DNA of 64,000 nucleotides from Paenibacillus_G filicis (GTDB taxonomy: Bacteria > Bacillota > Bacilli > Paenibacillales > NBRC-103111), in contig NZ_JBBPCC010000003.1 of NCBI RefSeq assembly GCF_038070315.1, forward strand, positions 286,365 through 350,364. The letters run 5' to 3'. Shown one piece after another: positions 45,288 to 53,886 of the stretch. Both the position numbers and the translations under genes were made by a program. Under the pieces are notes generated by a model. The model saw nothing but the letters and a program-made list of their open reading frames with translations, did no database searches and was not told where the DNA came from. The stretch's first letter is position 1; every line of letters starts with the position of its first letter.

Positions 45288-46211
45288 ATGACGCCCAGTC
45301 AAGCCAGTTGCCTGATTCTTCAGCAAGTGAGCCGTTCCTTCGGCAGCAAGGAGGTGCTTCATCACATCAACCTGCAGGTGTCCCGAAGTGAAATTTTCGG
45401 CCTGCTCGGCCCTTCCGGATCCGGCAAAACCACGCTGGTCAAAATGATCGCAGGCATCGATGCAGCTACCAGCGGGCGTATTGAACTATTGGATACCCCC
45501 GTACCCAAGCTGGATCTGATGAAGCGGATCGGATATATGGCTCAATCCGATGCCCTCTACCATGAACTGAGCGCCAAAGAGAACCTGGAGTTTTTCGGTT
45601 CCCTGCTTGGCCTGCGTGGGGAAAGGCTGAAGTCAAGAATAGGCAAAGTGATGGAGCTGGTGAACCTGACCGAGCATCTCAAGCGGCCAGTGGGAGCTTA
45701 CTCGGGCGGGATGAAGCGAAGACTGTCTCTTGCGATTGCGCTCATACACGAGCCAGAGGTGCTGATTCTCGATGAACCGACCGTCGGCATCGATCCTCTG
45801 CTGCGCCAATCGATATGGAAGGAGCTGGGGAACTTGAGTCAGGCGGGCACGACTTGTCCCTCCCTCTCTGCCTGCTCCGCGTATCGAGTATCGGCATGGC
45901 TCAGCCGACATGTCTTCCTTCGACTATCTAGGTCCCGTGCTCATCGGAGTTTTTTCCTTCTTCTTCGTGTTTCTCATCGCCGGCGTATCTTTCCTGAAGG
46001 AACGCACGAGCGGCACCTTGGAGCGGCTTCTCGCTCCCCCGCTGTGACGCTGGGAGATCGTAGCCGGGTGCATCATCGGCTTCGGCATCTTCACCAGTCT
46101 CCAGGCCGTTCTCATCGCCTGGTACACCATTCATGTGCTTGGTATTATGATGGCAGGCTCCACCTTGTATGTACTCCTGATTACTCTGCTCTTATCCGTC
46201 ATGGCACTTAG
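45288..46211 (+). pseudogene. Truncated ABC-2 exporter ATPase, fused out of frame to permease remnant
   Basis: From the ATG at 45288 (AGGAGG six bases upstream) the frame encodes a good DrrA/CcmA-like ATPase with Walker A GPSGSGKTT, signature YSGGMKRRLSLA and Walker B VLILDEPTVGIDP, ending abruptly at about 45854 after GNLSQAGTT. The expected VTTHVMDEAE switch region and C-terminus are missing; from there the frame runs out of phase through permease DNA to a stop at 46211. A deletion of several hundred bases joining the ATPase gene to the middle of the permease gene explains this. Not a working ATPase. Confidence 0.85.
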
Positions 46212-46512
46212 CTTCGGAACCTTCCTGTCCGCCTTCGCCAATACGGAGTTTCAGATGATTCAGTTCATCCCCCTGGTTATCGTGCCGCAAGTTTTCTTCT
46301 CCGGCTTGTTCGATCTAGAGAGCATGTCACCCTGTCTTCGCTGGCTCTCCCATCTCATGCCGCTCAAGTATGGCGCCGACGCGCTCCGAAGCGTGATGAT
46401 CCGTGGAGAAGGCTGGAGCGCTATCGCGCCCGATCTGTATGTCCTGCTGGCACTCGCGCTCGTCTTCATGCTAGCGAACGTGCAGGCGTTGCGTAAGCAT
46501 CGGCATATATAG
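45867..46512 (+). pseudogene. ABC-2 exporter permease remnant with lost N-terminus and in-frame TGA
   Basis: In the frame one phase from the ATPase, the DNA encodes the C-terminal half of an ABC-2 permease: IEYRHGSADMSSFDYLGPVL, VSFLKERTSGTLERLLAPPL, then TGA at 46045-46047 where an arginine codon (CGA) is expected, followed by RWEIVAGCIIGFGIF and the last helices to the stop at 46512. About 150 N-terminal residues are gone. Together with the ATPase truncation it marks a dead exporter. Confidence 0.85.
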
Positions 46513-46556
46513 TAGGCTTAACAGAAAGCGTATGTACAGGAAAGGGGGACCCTCCT

Positions 46557-47231
46557 ATGTCTGAAACGAAGGAGCCATGGCTGGGAGAACTGCTGCGGCT
46601 GGCCGAAGCAGAGGATCCCGTGAAAACCGTCAAACAGGGAAAGATCTTGGAGGCGGCGATCGAAATTTTCTCCGAAAAGGGCTATGCCGCTACTTCCACC
46701 AGCGAGATCGCTCAGCGTGCCGGCGTCGCCGAAGGCACCATATTCCGGCACTATAAGACCAAGAAGGACCTGCTGCTGTCCATAGCCGGACCAATTGCCG
46801 CCAAGATGGTCGCACCGTTTCTAATGCGCGAATTTGCCAAAATTATCGACTTCCCCTATAACTGGGTTGAAGATTTTTTCAGATCGATCGCCAAGGACCG
46901 GCTGATCTTTGCCCGCCAGAACGCCAAGCTGATCAAGATATTGCTGCATGAGGTTCCATTTCACCCTGAGCTGCTCGAGCAGCTCAAGGGCATGCTGACT
47001 CATATCGTCTTCCACCGGATCGAGAAGGTCGTCCTGCATTTCCAGGCGCAGGGCCAGGTGATCGAGGCTCCCCCGTGGAGAATCATGCGCTCCGCAGCCA
47101 GCCTGTTCATCGGCATGATCGTCACTCACGTCTTTCTCGTGCCTGAGCATCCTTTCGATGAAGACGAAGAAGTCGAGCGCACGCTGGACATCCTGATGCA
47201 CGGCATCTCTCCCGCAGGGCGCAACGCCTGA
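46557..47231 (+). CDS. TetR family transcriptional regulator
   Basis: A 224-residue TetR protein with an intact N-terminal HTH (ILEAAIEIFSEKGYAATSTSEIAQRAGVAEGTIFRHYKTKKDLL region, about 30-73) and a helical ligand domain, with an acidic C-terminal stretch. GGGGG lies before the ATG. It would have controlled the adjacent exporter, which is now a pseudogene, so the regulator may be an orphan under little constraint or may have other targets. Confidence 0.88.
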   Translation: MSETKEPWLGELLRLAEAEDPVKTVKQGKILEAAIEIFSEKGYAATSTSEIAQRAGVAEGTIFRHYKTKKDLLLSIAGPIAAKMVAPFLMREFAKIIDFPYNWVEDFFRSIAKDRLIFARQNAKLIKILLHEVPFHPELLEQLKGMLTHIVFHRIEKVVLHFQAQGQVIEAPPWRIMRSAASLFIGMIVTHVFLVPEHPFDEDEEVERTLDILMHGISPAGRNA

Positions 47232-47251
47232 CTCATACTCCCGTAAAATGA

Positions 47252-47282
47252 GAAAAGGCCTGACGGAATTTCCGTCAGGCCT
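47252..47282. terminator. Palindromic terminator between TetR and RDD genes
   Basis: AGGCCTGACGGAA and TTCCGTCAGGCCT form a perfect 13-bp stem. A four-T tract follows on the minus strand, fitting the RDD gene; for the plus strand the tail is poor. Confidence 0.7.
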
Positions 47283-47351
47283 CGCTACATTCTGCAAGGC
47301 GAGATCCGAACAAGCGACTATTTCGCCTTCCTTCCCACGCCTGATTACAGC

Positions 47352-47750
47352 CTATCGGTCATGCACAACCTGCGTTCCCGCGATCAAGTCGTGCAGCGAA
47401 CGCTTATCCTCACGGACAACAACCATCACAAGGCTGACGATCGCCGCAATCCCGAACGTGATGCCATACACCAATCCGCCGACTACATTGCGCAGCAGCA
47501 TCGTTCCAAGCCCCGGCGGGAAGCCGTCCAGCTTGCTGATCCGAATCCCGCAGATCCGCTTGCCGATGGTGAAGCCTCTCCAGAATATAGGCAGCAATAA
47601 GGAATATAAAAACGACAATGCCTTCGTTACCGGCTCATTATTCTCCAGTCCGCCACTTATGATCGCCCCCAGAATCGCTAGTGGAAGCGCAATAATCAAA
47701 GCATCCAGCAAAACCGCTCCAAGTCTGATCCAAAAGCCTGCTGCATTCAC
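47352..47750 (-). CDS. RDD family membrane protein
   Basis: A 132-residue RDD protein with three hydrophobic segments. The family Arg and Asp residues appear in AGFWIRLGAVLLDALII and the C-terminal DKRSLHDLIAGTQVV. The middle GFTIGKRICGIRI is also typical. Some RDD proteins act in ion transport; function here unknown. The GTG at 47750 is chosen because AGGAGG is seven bases upstream, while the ATG at 47756 is too close to that site. Confidence 0.85.
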   Translation of the reverse strand: MNAAGFWIRLGAVLLDALIIALPLAILGAIISGGLENNEPVTKALSFLYSLLLPIFWRGFTIGKRICGIRISKLDGFPPGLGTMLLRNVVGGLVYGITFGIAAIVSLVMVVVREDKRSLHDLIAGTQVVHDR

Positions 47751-47888
47751 GGCCATTCCTCCTCAGATACAGGATGTAAATCCTCTGTCATACTGAGCAT
47801 CTACTTTCCAGGATGTTAACTCAGCTTAAGCATTTTACCATTAATATCCTATCTTTGGAAGACTTAATATTCTCCGGCAGCAGGCGGA

Positions 47889-48203
47889 TCACGACATCCA
47901 TTTTAGGCCCATGACCGATATAAGAATCAATCCTATGAAGAAGACACGCTTCCATTCCTTCGGCTCGCCGAACATATACATCCCCAGCAGCGTGCTTCCC
48001 GCAGCTCCTATACCCGTCCAGATCGCATAAGCCGTACCCATCGATATGTGCATCATAGCGACCGTCAGCAAGGAGAAGCTGGCCCCAAGCGATACAACCA
48101 AAAACAAATATGAAGACGCATTACGGTACTTGGTCACCCGCTTCAAAGCAATGACACCGATCACTTCACATAGCCCTGCAGCAACAAGAGCAGCCCATTC
48201 CAT
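47889..48203 (-). CDS. Small multidrug resistance (SMR) exporter subunit
   Basis: A 104-residue four-helix SMR protein with the essential Glu in AAGLCEVIGV (about 13) and the helix 3 motif GTAYAIWTGIGAAGS typical of SugE/Gdx-like members. Its ATG overlaps the upstream SMR stop (TGATG). The two are expected to form an asymmetric heterodimer as in YkkCD/YvdRS. Guanidinium or quaternary cations are likely substrates. Confidence 0.9.
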   Translation of the reverse strand: MEWAALVAAGLCEVIGVIALKRVTKYRNASSYLFLVVSLGASFSLLTVAMMHISMGTAYAIWTGIGAAGSTLLGMYMFGEPKEWKRVFFIGLILISVMGLKWMS

Positions 48204-48553
48204 CAGACTTCACCTGCTTTTTTTGCCGGAGCTTCCGGGTCTTTGGTTACCAGCTTGAGCCCTAGCACACCGGCCGCCATGATTGCAATAAACAGCAGCT
48301 TCAACGGCTTGGCGGGCTCTCCGAATACGAGAATTTCTACGATAACCGTACCGGCCGTTCCAAGTCCCGTGAACATCACGTACACCGTGCCGATCGGAAG
48401 CTTGGAGGCAGATTCAATAAATACTTTAAAGCTGAATACAATCGATGCAATCGTAATCAGCCATTCCCACCATGTCGTGGAATGCTTCAGTCCGGATACC
48501 CAGACCACTTCCAAGGCTCCTGCCAGCAATAAGAGCCACCATTCTTTTCTCAT
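48203..48553 (-). CDS. Small multidrug resistance (SMR) exporter subunit, paired
   Basis: A 116-residue SMR subunit with the key Glu in LAGALEVVWVSGLK (about 15), helix 3 motif GTVYVMFTGLGTAGTV and an extended charged C-terminal tail. It is the first gene of the two-gene exporter and divergent from a LysR gene. No guanidine riboswitch was found in the 118 bases before it. Confidence 0.9.
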   Translation of the reverse strand: MRKEWWLLLLAGALEVVWVSGLKHSTTWWEWLITIASIVFSFKVFIESASKLPIGTVYVMFTGLGTAGTVIVEILVFGEPAKPLKLLFIAIMAAGVLGLKLVTKDPEAPAKKAGEV

Positions 48554-48613
48554 TCCAGTATTCTCTCCTTCTATATCTATGCGATAGAGCCAGTCATATA
48601 CCGCTTACTCCTA

Positions 48614-48656
48614 TTGTAGCAAAGATTGGCCTATCGTATAATGATTAATAACGATA
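48614..48656 (+). promoter_or_regulatory. Promoter and dyad between the LysR and SMR genes
   Basis: TTGTAG (48614-48619) and TATAAT (48637-48642) are 17 bases apart on the plus strand. A TATCGT-N13-ACGATA dyad (48632-48656) overlaps the -10, as expected for LysR autoregulation. Confidence 0.55.
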
Positions 48657-48695
48657 AGTCCATCATTATTTTTGATACCTAGAGGAGGGCAGACC

Positions 48696-49550
48696 GTGGA
48701 ACTGACCGATCTCAAAGTTTTTATAACCATCGCAGAGGAAGGCAGCGTCTCGCGTGCGGCGGAACGGCTGGGTTACGTACAGTCTAATGTGACCGCTAGA
48801 GTTCGGAAGCTGGAGGATGAGCTTGGGGTTTCGCTATTTCACAGGCATCCCAAGGGCATGTCGCTGACCGAGAAAGGGAGCTCTTTTCAGGAGTATGCCT
48901 CTGCTATCCTGCATATGTCCGAAGAAGCCGTCAAGTCGGTACGAGAAACACCGTATCCGAGCGGACCGTTATCGATCGGTGTCGTCGAGACCGTCCATTG
49001 CGGTAATTTTCTGAACGCTCTATCCGACTACCAAGCGAAATATCCCGAGGTCTCGCTGTCTTTGGGGACCGGAAGCTCATCGGAGCTGCAGTCCAAAGTT
49101 CTGAACTATGAATTGGACGGAGCCTTCGTCACCGGCGAGATCATATCTCCCAAGCTGGTTTCCGCTTATAGCGAGCAGGACGAGCTTCGATTATTAACCA
49201 AGCAGCCTGATACCGATTACCCGGATATCCGGCAGATGAAATGGGCGGTCTCCCCGAAGGGTTGCCCGTTCCGAAAGGTTCTGGAGACGTGGCTTCAAAG
49301 CGAAGGCATTCCTCTTATGAATATGATCGAGATCGGCTCCTTGGAGACGCTCCTCGGTTGCGTGCGGACAGGACTCGCTTCCACTTTGCTGCCTACATCT
49401 GTCTTGTACGGCACTTACGAGCAGTTAGGCATCTTCCCTATTCCGGAAAAATTCCGTTTTACTCAAACAAGCCTGATCCGCCGGGATGGCAGGTTTTCAA
49501 GCAAAGCTTTTACGGCTTTCGTCGAAATGGTCAAAGCCAACGGGATGTAA
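48696..49550 (+). CDS. LysR family regulator
   Basis: A 284-residue LysR protein with the N-terminal winged helix (SVSRAAERLGYVQSNVTARV, about 17-36) and a C-terminal inducer domain. The GTG at 48696 is selected because GGAGG lies seven bases upstream; the frame extends to 48672. It is divergent from the SMR exporter pair and may control it; YtcZ/YwbI-type regulators next to exporters are comparable. Confidence 0.87.
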   Translation: MELTDLKVFITIAEEGSVSRAAERLGYVQSNVTARVRKLEDELGVSLFHRHPKGMSLTEKGSSFQEYASAILHMSEEAVKSVRETPYPSGPLSIGVVETVHCGNFLNALSDYQAKYPEVSLSLGTGSSSELQSKVLNYELDGAFVTGEIISPKLVSAYSEQDELRLLTKQPDTDYPDIRQMKWAVSPKGCPFRKVLETWLQSEGIPLMNMIEIGSLETLLGCVRTGLASTLLPTSVLYGTYEQLGIFPIPEKFRFTQTSLIRRDGRFSSKAFTAFVEMVKANGM

Positions 49551-49568
49551 ATGAATTAAATAAAGACG

Positions 49569-49603
49569 AAAACCGCAGGAGTCATCGCCCCCTGCGGTTT
49601 TAT
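49569..49603. terminator. Bidirectional terminator
   Basis: AAAACCGCAGG and CCTGCGGTTTT form an 11-bp stem between convergent genes, with T-rich sequence on both strands. Confidence 0.85.
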
Positions 49604-49614
49604 TCATGCTTAAG

Positions 49615-52600
49615 TTATTTTACGACATTCACGGTCGTCGTCTCACTAAACGTGCTGCCCGAAGCGTTGACCAGCTCTGCCCGGTATTCGTACTTGCCGA
49701 GCGCACGGCCGGTAATAGCCGTAACCGCCTTCTGTGCCGCTGGCGATGCCACCTTCAGTGGCTTGGTATCGATCAGTTGACCATTCTCGTAAAGACGGTA
49801 TTCGGAGCCGTTCGTGCCCCACCACATATCCATCGTAACCTGGTAGTTGCCATCGCCATCCCAGTTATCCTGGGACAGAACCGGCTTGGCCGGGGAAGCC
49901 TCCGTCACTGTCACCGTATGCGGCTGACAAGGCGTCGAACCGCTGTCATTGATCAGTTCACAAGTGTACGTATACGTCCCATTCGTCCGCCCTGTTACGG
50001 GTGTCTTCACGAGTTGGGCAGCCGGAGTCGCTCCCTTTAATTCGCTCGTGCCGATCAGTGTGCCGTTCTCATACAAACGCAATGTGGAACCATTATTTCC
50101 CCACCACATATTCATCGTGATGATATAGCTGCCATCGCGCAGACCGTCTTGACCATTATCGTCAGAAAGCACCGGTTGACCGGGTACACCCACGGAGGAA
50201 GGCTGCGTTACCTGGAAGGAAAAGCTCTTCTCCGACACGTTGCCTGCCGCATCCGTCACACGGTACTGGACGGTATGCGCACCGAGGCCGATATCCTTGG
50301 CCGGGCGGGAAGTTCCGCTGACGATCTCCTGTCCATCGAGCAGCAGCTTTTGCTCGGCTACGCCGGACAGGTCATCCTTGCTGACGAGATCGAATTGGAC
50401 CGTCTCTGTGCTTTTCACATCCCCTACCGGCTTGCCCGATTGAGTCAGCGTAACCGTAGGAGCCGTCTTATCCAACTTGACTGTCACCGTCTTCGCAGCT
50501 TCCTGGTTGCCTGCACGGTCGGTGGAATAGTACTGGACGGTATTCGTGCCCTCAACTTCGATGGAGAACGGTGCCGTGTAGACGGCACCCGCTCCCCCAT
50601 TAATCGCATAATGTGTGGTGACCGGCACAGACTCGGCTTCCTGAGCGGTCAGTGTTACCGTAACATTCCGGTTGAACCATCCGCTCGCCGGGACAGCTTC
50701 GGACAAGGAAGCGGTCGTAACCGGAGGCGTCGTGTCCGCTTGCGCGAAGAAGTCGCCGAGTCCTCTAGGCTTTACCTGATAAGCACCCTTGAAAATAGCT
50801 GCGATGCCTTTGATGCTTACAACCTGGCCGTCTTGGTAAGGAAAGTTTGCTTGGCTTAAGCCTGTCCGTACGTCTACACGCACATGATTGCTGACTGTTC
50901 CCTGTACAGCATCGAATTCGAAAGATCCGGCCGGTGTTGCGCTGACGATATTGCGGATCGTGACATCCTGCAATTCAATCAATTGACCTTGATTAGCGTT
51001 ATTGACCGCTGTGGCCGGCACAGCAGCAGGCAGTGGAGCTGTGCCCGTCTTTTCGATCGCAACCGGCTCTACCAATTCAAGCTCCGTATTGTACACAGCC
51101 AGTGAGGCCGTGATCTTCACGACATCTCCCTGGTGAAAGCCGCTTTGGCTCTGGAACACATAGATACCGCCTGTCGCATCCTGCAGATAGAAGGCTTGTC
51201 CGCCGAAAGCTCCGGGCTCCGTCGTGACGACGCCCTCTACGGTAACTACCTTGCCTTCAGCTTTACTGCGAGCTTCCGCTACCGTAATCTTAGCCGGAAT
51301 GGGTCCCTCTTCTACTGGAAGTGGCTCAGCCGGCACATTGGCAATCGTTACGGCTTTAGTCACCAGGTTGTTCCCGTTCTGGCGCAGACGAAGGTTAGCC
51401 GCCCCATTCGTACCCGGCTTGATTTTCACATTCAGATCCTTATAAGCACGGCCCTGGCTGTTGGCAGTTACGCTGAACGGAGCGCTATAGTTATACGAAG
51501 TCGGCCATGTGCCGTCCGCATTCTGAACCATAGCCACTTGCGTACCGCCAGCAAGATAGACGCCTGCACTGAAGCCGGATACGGTCGTATTGGCCGGCAG
51601 GTTCTCAACAACGACGCGGATCTGGAACTCCTGCGCATTAGGCAGCTGTGCCTGATGCACCAGGCTGTAAGCAGGGTTAATAGGAGCAGAAGTCCCGCCG
51701 TAGGAACCCGGCTTGAAGGTCGTGGGATCATACCACTTGTAGCCTGCAGCAGGGGCAGCCCAAGGCTCCGGTTGCGGCTCTGTGGAAGCAGCCGGATCTT
51801 CGATAGGAAGCAGCGCAGTTGCCTGATCGAGCTGCAGTCCCGGTACCTGTGTCAAGCTGGTATAGCTCTCCTTCTTAGCCAGCCAGTTCACCGTATTGAC
51901 GAGCAATACGGCATCGTCCTGCTCCTTGAAGCCGTCATACGTCGTTTTCTTGGCCCCGGTTTCCTCACGCAAGTATTTCGGCGTCGCATCCTCGACCGGC
52001 GAGGAATCGCCGATGAAAGCCGCCTTGCCTGCGCCTACTTTACTAACGGCCACATAAGGGCCCTCGGCGACGCCTCCGCCGTTGTACACACCCTGATCGA
52101 CCGCATTAGGCCATGCCTGATTCGTCTGCGGCAGATAGACGATCCCCTTCGCCTTGGTCGGATCGGTAATCGCCAGCGTCGAGCCAGCGTGCATCGCAAC
52201 GCCGGAAACCCCGGCAGTGATACCGAACGCCTGAGCGGGGGACACGATGTTATTGGCTGTTATATCGCCGAGCGCATTATAGCGGAAGCGCACGCCAAAC
52301 TTGGTTCCCAGCCAGTCCGAGCTCACCACGCCCTGCATCGCTGCGGAATTGCGTTCTTCCGTGCTCATGCCCTTGGCCGGATCGGTCCAGGCTCCACGCC
52401 GGTAGCCGTTGATAGCCTCGGAGCCGTCCCAACGGTTCTTGTTGCGATCGGCATTATAGTGGTCCCCGATGAAGAAGATCGCGCCGCCGCCCTGTACATA
52501 TTGCTCCATGGCAGCCTGCTCGGTTTGCTTGAACGGAATATTAGGTTCTGCAATGACGAAGACGTCATAGTCCTTCAGATCGTTATAAGTAAACGGCGTT

Positions 52601-52902
52601 GCCTTGCGAAGCTCTTTCACATAATAGCCGTTCGCCGCCAGCGCTTGCCCAAAATCCGAGAACCCGCCGTCGATGACCCAATCGGCTGCTCCGGCCGTCT
52701 GTGCATGCGTATTGTCGAAAAGTACTTTCTTGCCGGCGTTTTCATTGACAATCTTCGCTTCAATGTAGGGTGCCGGATCAGATGGTCCTTCCGCTAATGC
52801 GGAGGGCGCTCCTCCCAGCAAGCCAATCTGCAGGGGTAGTGCCAAGGACAGCGCCAGCAAGGACTTCATCCATGCGGACTTAAATCTAACTATCTTTCCC
52901 AT
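49615..52902 (-). CDS. Large modular secreted protein: GATase-like domain, OB-fold, Ig-like and tandem WWG modules
   Basis: A 1095-residue secreted protein with signal peptide (to about 38, ALA cleavage site). Residues about 55-350 resemble a class I glutamine amidotransferase-like/DUF4350 fold (VFVIAEPNIPFKQTEQAAMEQ, GGGAIFFIGDHYN). Then come a beta domain (about 395-540), an OB-fold like YhcR nuclease (VTVEGVVTTEP, AFYLQDATGGIYVF, about 555-720), two Ig-like repeats (about 725-905) and two tandem 85-residue modules with MWWGNNG...RLYENG and MWWGTNG...RLYENG, as found in Paenibacillus chitinases. It probably binds polysaccharide; no clear catalytic residues were seen. GGAGG six bases before the ATG at 52902. 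Confidence 0.75.
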   Translation of the reverse strand: MGKIVRFKSAWMKSLLALSLALPLQIGLLGGAPSALAEGPSDPAPYIEAKIVNENAGKKVLFDNTHAQTAGAADWVIDGGFSDFGQALAANGYYVKELRKATPFTYNDLKDYDVFVIAEPNIPFKQTEQAAMEQYVQGGGAIFFIGDHYNADRNKNRWDGSEAINGYRRGAWTDPAKGMSTEERNSAAMQGVVSSDWLGTKFGVRFRYNALGDITANNIVSPAQAFGITAGVSGVAMHAGSTLAITDPTKAKGIVYLPQTNQAWPNAVDQGVYNGGGVAEGPYVAVSKVGAGKAAFIGDSSPVEDATPKYLREETGAKKTTYDGFKEQDDAVLLVNTVNWLAKKESYTSLTQVPGLQLDQATALLPIEDPAASTEPQPEPWAAPAAGYKWYDPTTFKPGSYGGTSAPINPAYSLVHQAQLPNAQEFQIRVVVENLPANTTVSGFSAGVYLAGGTQVAMVQNADGTWPTSYNYSAPFSVTANSQGRAYKDLNVKIKPGTNGAANLRLRQNGNNLVTKAVTIANVPAEPLPVEEGPIPAKITVAEARSKAEGKVVTVEGVVTTEPGAFGGQAFYLQDATGGIYVFQSQSGFHQGDVVKITASLAVYNTELELVEPVAIEKTGTAPLPAAVPATAVNNANQGQLIELQDVTIRNIVSATPAGSFEFDAVQGTVSNHVRVDVRTGLSQANFPYQDGQVVSIKGIAAIFKGAYQVKPRGLGDFFAQADTTPPVTTASLSEAVPASGWFNRNVTVTLTAQEAESVPVTTHYAINGGAGAVYTAPFSIEVEGTNTVQYYSTDRAGNQEAAKTVTVKLDKTAPTVTLTQSGKPVGDVKSTETVQFDLVSKDDLSGVAEQKLLLDGQEIVSGTSRPAKDIGLGAHTVQYRVTDAAGNVSEKSFSFQVTQPSSVGVPGQPVLSDDNGQDGLRDGSYIITMNMWWGNNGSTLRLYENGTLIGTSELKGATPAAQLVKTPVTGRTNGTYTYTCELINDSGSTPCQPHTVTVTEASPAKPVLSQDNWDGDGNYQVTMDMWWGTNGSEYRLYENGQLIDTKPLKVASPAAQKAVTAITGRALGKYEYRAELVNASGSTFSETTTVNVVK
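49630..50200 (-). repeat. Two direct repeats encoding the C-terminal WWG modules
   Basis: Two units of about 285 bases (roughly 49630-49905 and 49915-50200) encode modules sharing PVLS.DN, MWWG.NGS, RLYENG and V.GR..G.Y.Y. DNA similarity is visible around the WWG and YENG codons. Confidence 0.7.
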
Positions 52903-52989
52903 CATATTCCTCCCGAGTAAAATAATTGATGAATACTCTTCTATTCTACCACAGGTTAAAGAGAGAGAATGATAGTTTTTTGTAAATTA

Positions 52990-53883
52990 TTAGGAACTAA
53001 AACCGAATTGTACCTGAAATGCACCCAGTACCTGCTGGTTAACCGTACGATCGTAAACGGCAAATACGATTAGGTCGAATAACCTTCCATATTTCTCCTC
53101 CGTCAGCACCTGTCCGAATTGACGCGCTACATCGGCCGGCACATGGCGGAACACCCCGCAGCCAAAAGCACCCAGCACCAGCGTCCGGTGTCCATGGCTT
53201 GCAGCCAGCGACAGGATATAGCGGATTCGCTCCAGCATCACGGGCTCGATGAGGCTGGAATCTTCAAACCCGCGTTCCCGTACGACCCCGGCATTCACAG
53301 CCGGAGCGGTGATCATGGAGACCAGGTGAGGCCTCTCCAGTAAGGTGCCGTCATCTTCCCGCAGTACAGGGACATCAGGTGAGTAGATCATATGATGGGA
53401 GTACAAGCATGACTTTCTCTCCCGGTTATAGGCATACATCTCTGTCATCTGGGCGATGCAGGGATAGAGAGCGGACGAGCGGGCCAGACTCTCCTCCTGA
53501 GCTTGACTGCCTCCGAGAAAGCCGCCGCCAGGATTTTTGGCCGATGCAAAATTCAAGCAAAGCGTATCTGCCCGCCCTTCCTGCTCTACCAGCCGGCGAA
53601 CAGCCTGCAGAGTCGTTTCACCCGTAACCTCGATACGAGGCCCTCCGGTTTCACCGCTTTCTTGCGTATTCACATCCAGACGGGCTAACGCCTTCTCTTG
53701 GATACGGGGCAGTTCATCCGGCGTATACAGCTTCGAGCCTTCGACAGCTCTTCGAACCGCCTCACCGAGATCGACTCGCGATCCTGAGGGGGTCGTGTAG
53801 AAGCCCCGCTCCAGAATATTCAGCGTTTCCCGGGCCATATGGCTTCTTGCCACCCGGTTGTCACTGCGTTCATGTATGTTCAT
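52990..53883 (-). CDS. Bacterial-type poly(ADP-ribose) glycohydrolase (TIGR02452/DUF2263)
   Basis: A 297-residue macrodomain-like PARG. The catalytic loop GGGFLGGSQAQEE (119-131) carries the PARG signature GGG-x(6-8)-QEE with the two glutamates that hydrolyse ADP-ribose glycosidic bonds. LCLNFASAKNPGGG upstream and TLVLGAFGCGVFRHVP downstream are family motifs for ADP-ribose binding. The protein should release ADP-ribose from modified macromolecules in the cytoplasm. It follows the NADAR reading frame by three bases in the same operon, next to other ADP-ribose genes. Confidence 0.9.
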   Translation of the reverse strand: MNIHERSDNRVARSHMARETLNILERGFYTTPSGSRVDLGEAVRRAVEGSKLYTPDELPRIQEKALARLDVNTQESGETGGPRIEVTGETTLQAVRRLVEQEGRADTLCLNFASAKNPGGGFLGGSQAQEESLARSSALYPCIAQMTEMYAYNRERKSCLYSHHMIYSPDVPVLREDDGTLLERPHLVSMITAPAVNAGVVRERGFEDSSLIEPVMLERIRYILSLAASHGHRTLVLGAFGCGVFRHVPADVARQFGQVLTEEKYGRLFDLIVFAVYDRTVNQQVLGAFQVQFGFSS

Positions 53884-53886
53884 CGT

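Noticed and set aside
48554..48695. Guanidine riboswitch ahead of the SMR pair
   Set aside because: No ykkC-like or ACGR-loop hairpins were found in the short intergenic region.
51133..52797. Plus-strand open frame of 554 codons opposite the large secreted protein
   Set aside because: Shadow frame with Arg/Ser/Leu bias and no domain, while the minus strand has a signal peptide and recognisable modules.
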